Below, piece by piece: positions 1 through 4,306 of a stretch of 7,095 bases of DNA. Made by a program: the position numbers and the translations under genes. The stretch covers positions 1 through 7,095 of the forward strand of contig JAAZCB010000598.1 in the NCBI GenBank assembly GCA_012513545.1. Direction: 5' to 3'. The DNA comes from Clostridiaceae bacterium (GTDB lineage Bacteria; Bacillota_A; Clostridia; Acetivibrionales; Acetivibrionaceae). Under the pieces are notes generated by a model, which was not told where the DNA came from, made no database searches, and was given only the letters and a program-made list of their open reading frames with translations. Positions within the stretch are counted from its first letter, which is position 1. Each line of letters opens with the position of its first letter.

Positions 1-418
1 ACTGCAGGCAGGGAAGGCCTGTAACCATTTTTATTTTCTGATAAATTTTCCCATCCTTTGTAGCCATCTTTTCCGAAACTGCAAGAGCCATTGATACAAT
101 CATACAGGTCATTAATCCCAAATCACCTTTTTTTGTTTTACCAATGTCTCTTTCTTTTACATTTATCCTTTCCATTTCCTTTGCATATTCACCTACGTAA
201 AATCTGCCCATCTCTTTTCGAAGCTTACTGTCCTTGTGATATAAAACAATTTCAGCATCCATACTGTCTTTTAAGGGTTTCTGATATTCATCAGGCATTT
301 CAAGCCCCTGACTGTAATCTCTGTATGGAACCAATATTGTAGGAATTACTATTGGCTCCATATTTTCCACTGCAACTATAACAGTATTATTTCCACCATC
401 AATACCTACCTTCAACAT
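1..418 (-). CDS. ParM/Alp-type actin-like ATPase, N-terminal part (cut by window edge)
   Basis: Only the first 139 residues are in the window; the gene continues past base 1. The N-terminus MLKVGIDGGNNTVIVAVEN fits the phosphate-1 loop of the actin/Hsp70 ATPase fold, with D7-G8-G9-N10-N11 where ParM-like proteins have D-x-G. A second hallmark is V-T-G-L-P at 132-136, matching the TGLP motif of the actin-like N-terminal domain in archaeal and bacterial ParM-like proteins. Family members polymerise with ATP into filaments; the classical members move plasmids. The start is an ATG with a run of six G (minus strand, 425-430) six bases upstream. It lies 124 bases downstream of an unrecognised acidic protein gene on the same strand, probably in one transcript. 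No ParR-like gene is visible, though one could lie beyond the window. The family call is fairly sure; a plasmid-segregation role is not shown, because the neighbours are chromosomal housekeeping genes. Confidence 0.75.
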   Translation of the reverse strand, partial: MLKVGIDGGNNTVIVAVENMEPIVIPTILVPYRDYSQGLEMPDEYQKPLKDSMDAEIVLYHKDSKLRKEMGRFYVGEYAKEMERINVKERDIGKTKKGDLGLMTCMIVSMALAVSEKMATKDGKIYQKIKMVTGLPCLQ

Positions 419-455
419 TATAAACCCCCCAGAAAAAATAAATTTTTATATATAA

Positions 456-484
456 ATCATATAGCAGATACTCAAACAATGCAA
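456..484 (-). promoter_or_regulatory. Weak candidate promoter before the ParM-like gene
   Basis: On the minus strand TATGAT (461-456) is a good -10 element. The hexamer 17 bases upstream, TTGCAT (484-479), matches the -35 consensus only in its TTG. It would place a start site about 30 bases before the ATG at 418. The two-gene unit could equally be read through from the promoter at 1361-1389. Low confidence. Confidence 0.25.
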
Positions 485-542
485 ACAAATAATTCCACTA
501 TACTATCTCCCGGACAAATTTGCTCTGTCATTTTTTGAAACT

Positions 543-1340
543 TTATCGGCTAATACCTTCTTCTTTTTTTAAGGCAGCTTCTTTCCCCAGCTTAAATAAC
601 AATTTTGCATCAACCTTTCCAACTTCCGCTATCAAATCCTCAGCTGAACCAACAGGGTTTCTTAAATCGGGTATGGGCAGTTCGGTATCAAAAACCTCGA
701 AAACTTCATACTCCAGTTCATCAAATTCCATATCACTCAAATCAACTTTGTCATCAATTTTAAAAAATCTGATAAAATCTCCCCTGCGCTCGCTATATAC
801 TTTTTTAAGCAACTTTTTGAGCGTTTCATGAAGATAGTTAATTGCGACACTGTCAAGGTAAGTGGAAGCGTTATCAAGATCAATATCCTGGTATTCTCCT
901 TCTCTTCCCATTAACAGCTCATAGTCACTTAAAAAATCATTGAGACTCTCGTACTCATCAATATTGTAACTTCCCCTATCCTTTACCTTTCCATCTGTCT
1001 CATCATATTCATATTTATTTTGAAACATTATTGTATAGGCAAAAACTTCGGCAACATCATGAATAAACTTATCCATATTCTCCCTTATAAAATCCTTATA
1101 TCTGTAATAAAGCCATTCATATGAAAGTACCGAATCAAGCTTATGCTTTATTAATTCAAGATCCTTCTGTTCAAGAAAATCATCAAGCTCTCCATTTTCC
1201 ATATACTTCCTTATAATGAATTTAGGTCTTTTATCTATAAGCTTTAATATCATATCCCGTAATTCATAGCTTTCAATTGTCTGATCAATAATTCTATCCC
1301 TTATTTGTTGCGGAAATTGCCTTAAAAGGTTTTTCTTCAC
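543..1340 (-). CDS. Acidic protein of unknown function, 265 residues, upstream of the ParM-like gene
   Basis: I do not recognise the family. The start is GTG at 1340, preceded by a strong GGAGGAG site (1354-1348) seven bases away. The product has no signal peptide, no evident membrane segment and no cysteine, and looks mostly helical. It is very acidic: by my count 60 Asp/Glu against 41 Lys/Arg. The N-terminal 90 residues are mixed-charge and amphipathic; two acidic stretches follow, about 130-155 (with several Tyr) and 205-230 (DLSDMEFDELEYEVFEVFD). The C-terminus, about 242-261, is a Lys/Ala/Leu-rich helix. It has no zinc fingers, Walker motifs or ribbon-helix-helix pattern that would mark it as a ParR-type DNA-binding adaptor. 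Its position 124 bases before the ParM-like gene, same strand, suggests the two work together, for instance as a filament partner; that is inference from context only. Confidence 0.8.
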   Translation of the reverse strand: MKKNLLRQFPQQIRDRIIDQTIESYELRDMILKLIDKRPKFIIRKYMENGELDDFLEQKDLELIKHKLDSVLSYEWLYYRYKDFIRENMDKFIHDVAEVFAYTIMFQNKYEYDETDGKVKDRGSYNIDEYESLNDFLSDYELLMGREGEYQDIDLDNASTYLDSVAINYLHETLKKLLKKVYSERRGDFIRFFKIDDKVDLSDMEFDELEYEVFEVFDTELPIPDLRNPVGSAEDLIAEVGKVDAKLLFKLGKEAALKKEEGISR

Positions 1341-1360
1341 TTTATGTCTCCTCCAGTTTT

Positions 1361-1389
1361 CTTATACAAACTATATATTTAAATGTAAA
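1361..1389 (-). promoter_or_regulatory. Promoter of the 265-residue protein gene (and probably the ParM-like gene)
   Basis: On the minus strand TTTACA (1389-1384) and TATAAG (1366-1361) each match the sigma-A consensus at five of six bases and are separated by exactly 17 bases. The start site would fall near 1354, so the transcript would begin at or within the GGAGGAG ribosome binding site, giving a leader of only about 15 bases. That is short but workable; otherwise a promoter further upstream is used. Confidence 0.55.
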
Positions 1390-1398
1390 ACCACTTTC

Positions 1399-1435
1399 GT
1401 GTTTAAAGTAATTAAAGTATTAACATCTTTAACAC
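1399..1435 (-). repeat. Imperfect inverted repeat just upstream of the 1361-1389 promoter
   Basis: On the plus strand GTGTTTAAAG (1399-1408) and CTTTAACAC (1427-1435) are complementary apart from one extra T, with 18 bases between. The element begins ten bases upstream of the -35 hexamer, where an activator or repressor could bind. The DNA here is very AT-rich, so chance symmetry is possible. The rest of the 230-base gap (1341-1570) holds the promoter, the terminator at 1478-1520 and an AT-rich 8-bp inverted repeat (1437-1444 with 1471-1478); I see no gene in it. Confidence 0.3.
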
Positions 1436-1477
1436 CTGTTATAAATCATAATTTTTATATTCCGATTTTATTATAAC

Positions 1478-1520
1478 AAAAAAAAAGAAAATCAAAAACC
1501 TGGGAGGTTTAATTTTCTTT
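1478..1520 (-). terminator. Rho-independent terminator of the LysM/yneA-like gene
   Basis: Read on the minus strand, a 9-bp arm (1520-1512, AAAGAAAAT) and a 6-bp arm (1510-1505, AAACCT) fold back on 1501-1496 and 1492-1484 with a CCC loop and a small internal bulge. The stem runs straight into a U tract (bases 1486-1478 are all A on the plus strand). It lies 51 bases after the stop codon of the LysM gene. The T tract exists only in the minus direction, so it separates this gene from the 265-residue gene downstream. Confidence 0.75.
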
Positions 1521-1570
1521 GGGTAATTTATAAATGAATAATTATGTCATATAGCTAAATAAATCCGTTG

Positions 1571-1855
1571 TCACTCAACTATTACTTTCAGCTGGCTGCC
1601 TTCAATAATCGAGCTGTCTTTAAGGTTGTTAAGCTTTTGCAAATTATATATGTAATGCCTGATGTCGCCCTTTTTATTAAACTTCCGGGCGATGCTCCAA
1701 AGTGTATCTCCATTCATAACTGTGATTGTTTGATATGTATGTTCTTTATATCCGTATGCGTTGTTCGTAGAAATTGAAACAAAAATAGCCAGAAACACGA
1801 TAGCCAGTGAAACAATAAATCTATTCCTATTCTTTAACACATAACGCCTTTTCAT
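1571..1855 (-). CDS. yneA: YneA-like SOS cell-division suppressor with LysM domain
   Basis: The product is a 94-residue protein with a basic N-terminus (MKRRYVLKNRNR), a hydrophobic segment at about 13-30, and a LysM domain at about 41-93 containing the typical V-x-N-G-D-T-L-W-S-I-A core (46-56). The size, layout and divergent position next to lexA match YneA of Bacillus subtilis, which is made during the SOS response and delays cell division from outside the membrane. A-Y-G at 33-35 could be a signal-peptidase site, so release from the membrane is possible. The frame is open up to 1894, but GAGGTGA at 1867-1861, five bases before the ATG at 1855, fixes this shorter start; the longer reading would begin inside the -10 element. 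LexA boxes at 1871-1884 and 1901-1914 imply SOS control. Sequence identity to YneA is modest outside the LysM core, so the function rests strongly on context. Confidence 0.8.
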   Translation of the reverse strand: MKRRYVLKNRNRFIVSLAIVFLAIFVSISTNNAYGYKEHTYQTITVMNGDTLWSIARKFNKKGDIRHYIYNLQKLNNLKDSSIIEGSQLKVIVE

Positions 1856-1860
1856 ATATA

Positions 1861-1867
1861 TCACCTC
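1861..1867 (-). promoter_or_regulatory. Ribosome binding site that decides the yneA-like start
   Basis: GAGGTGA on the minus strand sits five bases before the ATG at 1855-1853. No comparable site precedes the upstream in-frame start at 1894. Confidence 0.75.
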
Positions 1868-1870
1868 TTG

Positions 1871-1884
1871 CGAACTTATGTTCT
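1871..1884. promoter_or_regulatory. LexA (SOS) box 1, in the yneA-like leader
   Basis: CGAACTTATGTTCT has a perfect GAAC-N4-GTTC core of the Gram-positive LexA/DinR box. It lies just downstream of the predicted yneA-like start site (about 1886) and immediately before the ribosome binding site, so bound LexA would block early elongation or initiation. Confidence 0.8.
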
Positions 1885-1892
1885 TTATGCAC

Positions 1893-1922
1893 ATTATATC
1901 AGAACACTTGTTCTCATGTCAA
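1893..1922 (-). promoter_or_regulatory. Promoter of the yneA-like gene
   Basis: On the minus strand TTGACA (1922-1917) and TATAAT (1898-1893) both match the sigma-A consensus perfectly, with an 18-base spacer. A LexA box fills the spacer. A consensus promoter held down by an operator is what is expected of a tightly repressed damage-response gene. Confidence 0.85.
1901..1914. promoter_or_regulatory. LexA (SOS) box 2, inside the yneA-like promoter spacer
   Basis: AGAACACTTGTTCT has perfect five-base arms (AGAAC/GTTCT). It lies between the -10 and -35 hexamers of the yneA-like promoter, so LexA and RNA polymerase cannot both bind. Its centre is 30 bp from box 1, close to three helical turns. 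Confidence 0.9.
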
Positions 1923-1941
1923 TATTAATTCAAGAAAAATT

Positions 1942-1955
1942 CGAACATAAGTTTG
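1942..1955. promoter_or_regulatory. LexA (SOS) box 3, overlapping the lexA -35
   Basis: CGAACATAAGTTTG matches the Bacillus consensus CGAAC-RNRY-GTTYG except at one central base; its right arm is GTTT rather than GTTC, which may make it weaker. It overlaps the lexA -35 hexamer (1953-1958), giving LexA autoregulation. Its centre is 41 bp from box 2, close to four helical turns. Confidence 0.75.
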
Positions 1956-1980
1956 ATATTTTAAAAATATATGTTATAAT
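1953..1980 (+). promoter_or_regulatory. lexA promoter
   Basis: TTGATA (1953-1958, five of six matches) and a perfect TATAAT (1975-1980) are spaced by 16 bases. The start site would be near 1987, giving a leader of about 110 bases, long for lexA. I see no convincing structure or small gene in that leader (1988-2099). Confidence 0.7.
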
Positions 1981-2086
1981 ACCTTTAAGAGAGTTATTTA
2001 TTAACTATCCTTTTTGGAATCATTATTATAAGCGCATAATCCAGCTGTCCAGTTCATCAGTAATTAATATGAAGTAACAAATATAA

Positions 2087-2094
2087 AGAGGTGG
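2087..2094 (+). promoter_or_regulatory. lexA ribosome binding site that decides the start
   Basis: AGAGGTGG is a good Shine-Dalgarno sequence five bases before TTG at 2100. The first in-frame candidate, GTG at 2091, lies inside this site and so cannot be served by it. Confidence 0.75.
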
Positions 2095-2099
2095 TAAAT

Positions 2100-2741
2100 T
2101 TGAAGAAGAAGATAAATGACAACCAACAGAAAATTCTTGATTTTTTGAACGAGCAGATACAAAGCAAAGGTTATCCTCCTTCAGTACGTGAAATATGCAG
2201 CGCTGTCGGCTTCAAGTCCACATCGACCGTACATGGTTATCTTGAAAAGCTTAAAAATGAAGGATTAATTGCAAAGGACCCTACCAAGCCCAGAGCTCTT
2301 AAAGTTATGTCAGGCAAAAAGCCCAACCACGACAACGAACCAAAGGAAGCCTACTCCTCAAAAGAGCTTGTCAATGTACCCATAGTTGGAAAGGTTACTG
2401 CCGGTCAACCTATTCTTGCAGTTGAAAACATTGAAGATACCTTTCCTTTGCCCATGGATTTTGTTCAGAATTCCTCTGCATTTATGTTAAGGGTACAGGG
2501 AGAAAGTATGATTGAAGCAGGTATTTTTGATAAGGATTATATTCTAATAAAGCAGCAATCTACTGCCAATAATGGGGATATAGTCGTAGCCCTTTTAGGA
2601 GACGAAGCTACTGTCAAGACATTTTATAAGGAAAAGGACCATATAAGGCTTCAACCGGAAAACAAATACCTTGATCCAATTATTGTAAAGGATGATCTCT
2701 CAATTCTAGGCAAAGTTATAGGGGTTTTCAGACGACTATAA
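2100..2741 (+). CDS. lexA: LexA, SOS-response transcriptional repressor / self-cleaving protease
   Basis: The product is a 213-residue LexA, usual length for the family, counted from the TTG start set by the upstream AGAGGTGG (an alternative GTG at 2091 would add three residues). The N-terminal winged-helix DNA-binding domain (about 1-68) includes G-Y-P-P-S-V-R-E-I (24-32) and the recognition-helix region [13 protein letters not shown] (39-51). The C-terminal S24-type domain has the self-cleavage site A101-G102 in V-T-A-G-Q-P, the nucleophile S136 in G-E-S-M, and the general-base lysine K173 in A-T-V-K. All residues for RecA-stimulated self-cleavage are therefore present. The protein should repress itself and the divergent yneA-like gene through the three boxes at 1871-1955. 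It converges with hfq downstream. Confidence 0.97.
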   Translation: MKKKINDNQQKILDFLNEQIQSKGYPPSVREICSAVGFKSTSTVHGYLEKLKNEGLIAKDPTKPRALKVMSGKKPNHDNEPKEAYSSKELVNVPIVGKVTAGQPILAVENIEDTFPLPMDFVQNSSAFMLRVQGESMIEAGIFDKDYILIKQQSTANNGDIVVALLGDEATVKTFYKEKDHIRLQPENKYLDPIIVKDDLSILGKVIGVFRRL

Positions 2742-2752
2742 ATCAAACTTGC

Positions 2753-2829
2753 CTTAAAAAAACTTCAGGACATCGAGTCCCTCGCTTTTTGCCGGATTCC
2801 CCTTCGGGAAATAGTTCTTAAAAAAAACT
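2753..2829. repeat. GC-rich module between near-identical A-tract direct repeats
   Basis: CTTAAAAAAACT at 2753-2764 recurs with one extra A at 2817-2829. Between them, 2766-2808 is about 60% GC (26 of 43 bases by my count), unlike the AT-rich intergenic DNA around it. The module can form small hairpins: GGAC/GTCC (2768-2771 with 2777-2780) and TTCCC/GGGAA (2797-2801 with 2806-2810). The first is followed by TTTTT (2786-2790) and might weakly terminate lexA, but the stem is short. I do not recognise it as a known RNA or element. Confidence 0.4.
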
Positions 2830-2868
2830 AAAAGTTGCCTTCATAACAATCATCAGGCAACTTTTAGT
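2820..2868 (-). terminator. Rho-independent terminator of the mutS-mutL-miaA-hfq cluster
   Basis: A perfect 13-bp stem, ACTAAAAGTTGCC (2827-2839) with GGCAACTTTTAGT (2856-2868), encloses a 16-base loop. On the minus strand it runs into a U tract (2827-2820 are all A on the plus strand), 75 bases after the hfq stop. In the plus direction the stem is followed by ATGTACTTTCTTT, a poorer tract, so it may also stop lexA transcripts weakly. Confidence 0.85.
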
Positions 2869-2910
2869 ATGTACTTTCTTTACATTAATGAAATTATTAA
2901 ATCCGGTATA

Positions 2911-2930
2911 TTTAACGTTTTTACGCTAAA
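2911..2930 (-). other. Small hairpin just after hfq
   Basis: On the minus strand TTTAGCGT (2930-2923) pairs with ACGTTAAA (2918-2911), including one G-U pair, around an AAAA loop, 13 bases after the hfq stop. No T run follows, so it is not a terminator; it could shield the 3' end of the mRNA or be chance. Confidence 0.3.
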
Positions 2931-2943
2931 TTATTCGAAAGAC

Positions 2944-3186
2944 TTATTCCCCTTTATTATCATTGAAAATAAGATTTACAAGCTTCATCGGGCTAATAGT
3001 TGATATCGCATGCTTGTAAATTAACTGTTGCCTTCCTTCGCTATCAAGTACAACTGTGAAGTTGTCAAAACCTTTAACCATTCCTTTTAACTGAAATCCA
3101 TTTGTAAGATAAATAGTGACAGCTATATGTTCTTTTCTTACCTGATTTAAAAACACGTCCTGTAAATTAATGTTAGTTTTGTTCAC
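2944..3186 (-). CDS. hfq: Hfq, Sm-like RNA chaperone
   Basis: The product is an 80-residue Hfq that would form a hexameric ring binding small RNAs and A/U-rich mRNA. Sm1 covers about 8-48 and Sm2 is I-Y-K-H-A-I-S-T (56-63). Proximal-face residues Q9, D10, F43, Y57, K58 and H59 are all present. The rim reads R17-K18-E19-H20, weaker than the RRER patch of Escherichia coli and similar to Gram-positive forms. The tail after the Sm core (about 67-80) is short. The start is GTG at 3186, with GAGGAGG (3201-3195) eight bases upstream. It is last in the cluster after miaA, the usual order. The 160-base gap before it is AT-rich with scattered TATAAT-like hexamers but no convincing -35 and no terminator, so read-through from miaA is likely. 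Confidence 0.96.
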   Translation of the reverse strand: MNKTNINLQDVFLNQVRKEHIAVTIYLTNGFQLKGMVKGFDNFTVVLDSEGRQQLIYKHAISTISPMKLVNLIFNDNKGE

Positions 3187-3346
3187 GGATATATCCTCCT
3201 CTATTTTTCTCTCTTTTTATATCAAACAGTTCAATTACTAAGTTATAATAAATCTAATTATATTGCATTTGGGGAAGAATAACACTATTTCTTATCTTAT
3301 CAAATTTATATATAATAATCACATTATATTTCGTATAAATTATATT

Positions 3347-4288
3347 CTACAAGAAAATTCCAGACGTTGCAATATGATATTTCATATTTTTTATTATTTC
3401 CTGTTCATCATCAACATCATCAACATTCATCCAGATTACATTTTCCATTCTTTTGAACCATGTCATCTGCCGTTTGGCGTAGTGTCTTGTATCACGCTTG
3501 ATTATATATACTGCTTCATCATAGGATATTTCACCTGCAAGGTATGCAAGGATTTCCTTGTATCCTATTGCCTGCATTGCCACTGTTCTTATATCATACC
3601 CTAATTTAATCAGATTTTCAACCTCTCCGACCAAACCTTTTTCAAGCATTAAATCTACCCTTTTATTTATCCTTTCATACAGTTTGTCTCTGTCCATTGT
3701 TAACCCAAAAACGATAAAGCTGTATTCAGGCGGATTTTTCCTTGATTCCTCCTGATGGCGGGAAATAGGCTTATTGGTGTGGGTGTATACTTCAATAGCT
3801 CTAATAACTCTTTTAACATTGTTCATATGTATCTTTTCTGCTGCAGAAGGGTCTATCTGCATGAGTTTACTGTGAAGATAAGCATTTCCCTTTTCTTCAG
3901 CCTCTTTTTGAAGTCTTTTTCTAAGCTCCCAGTCACATATTGTGTCTGAAAATTCAATATTATCAATAAGAGAACTGATATATAAACCTGTTCCGCCGGC
4001 AACTACAGGAATCTTACCATTACGTATGATTTGTCTTATATAACCTGAAGCAATCTCTTTATACCTGGCAACACTGAATTCTTCATCAGGCGTTACCTCA
4101 TCAACCAAATAATGCTTGATCCCCCGCCTCTCATCAGCGTCAGGCTTTGCAGTACCTATATCCATATATTTATAAACCTGCATGGAATCAGCAGAAATAA
4201 TCTCTCCATTTATTTGGGTTGCCAGCTCTATGGAGATTCTTGTTTTCCCTGAAGCAGTCGGACCCAATAAAACAATTACATTATCCAA
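3347..4288 (-). CDS. miaA: MiaA, tRNA dimethylallyltransferase
   Basis: MiaA transfers a dimethylallyl group to N6 of A37 in tRNAs reading codons that start with U. The P-loop is G-P-T-A-S-G-K-T at 9-16; D34-S35-M-Q37-V-Y39 and D-I-G-T-A-K-P (43-49) are family motifs; G-G-T-G-L-Y lies at 98-103; and the tRNA-binding C-terminal region holds R-D-T-R-H-Y-A-K-R-Q-M-T-W-F-K-R (265-280). I place the start at TTG 4288 (313 residues), because GGAGG (4298-4294) lies five bases before it. The frame is open from another TTG at 4300 (317 residues), but that codon overlaps the ribosome binding site. The mutL stop is only 18 bases upstream, so the two genes are co-transcribed and possibly translationally coupled. 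Confidence 0.95.
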   Translation of the reverse strand: MDNVIVLLGPTASGKTRISIELATQINGEIISADSMQVYKYMDIGTAKPDADERRGIKHYLVDEVTPDEEFSVARYKEIASGYIRQIIRNGKIPVVAGGTGLYISSLIDNIEFSDTICDWELRKRLQKEAEEKGNAYLHSKLMQIDPSAAEKIHMNNVKRVIRAIEVYTHTNKPISRHQEESRKNPPEYSFIVFGLTMDRDKLYERINKRVDLMLEKGLVGEVENLIKLGYDIRTVAMQAIGYKEILAYLAGEISYDEAVYIIKRDTRHYAKRQMTWFKRMENVIWMNVDDVDDEQEIIKNMKYHIATSGIFL

Positions 4289-4293
4289 TTTAA

Positions 4294-4298
4294 CCTCC
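4294..4298 (-). promoter_or_regulatory. Ribosome binding site that decides the miaA start
   Basis: GGAGG on the minus strand is five bases before TTG at 4288-4286. The upstream TTG at 4300 shares its G with this site and has no Shine-Dalgarno sequence of its own. Confidence 0.65.
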
Positions 4299-4306
4299 AA
4301 TTTGAC

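Noticed and set aside
520..831. A 103-codon plus-strand frame opposite the 3' end of the 265-residue gene.
   Set aside because: Ser/Leu-rich low-complexity product, and the minus-strand frame has a strong ribosome binding site and promoter.
1868..2077. A 69-codon plus-strand frame across the lexA/yneA-like control region.
   Set aside because: It would run through three LexA boxes and both promoters and has no ribosome binding site.
2766..2816. A riboswitch, IS200/IS605 end or known small RNA in the GC-rich block after lexA.
   Set aside because: The hairpins are only four or five base pairs long, no known aptamer core is recognisable, and no transposase or IS-type ends are present.
3187..3346. 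A dedicated hfq promoter in the miaA-hfq gap.
   Set aside because: Several TATAAT-like hexamers exist (for example at 3257-3262 on the minus strand), but none has a fair -35 at the right distance; the AT richness makes such hexamers expected.
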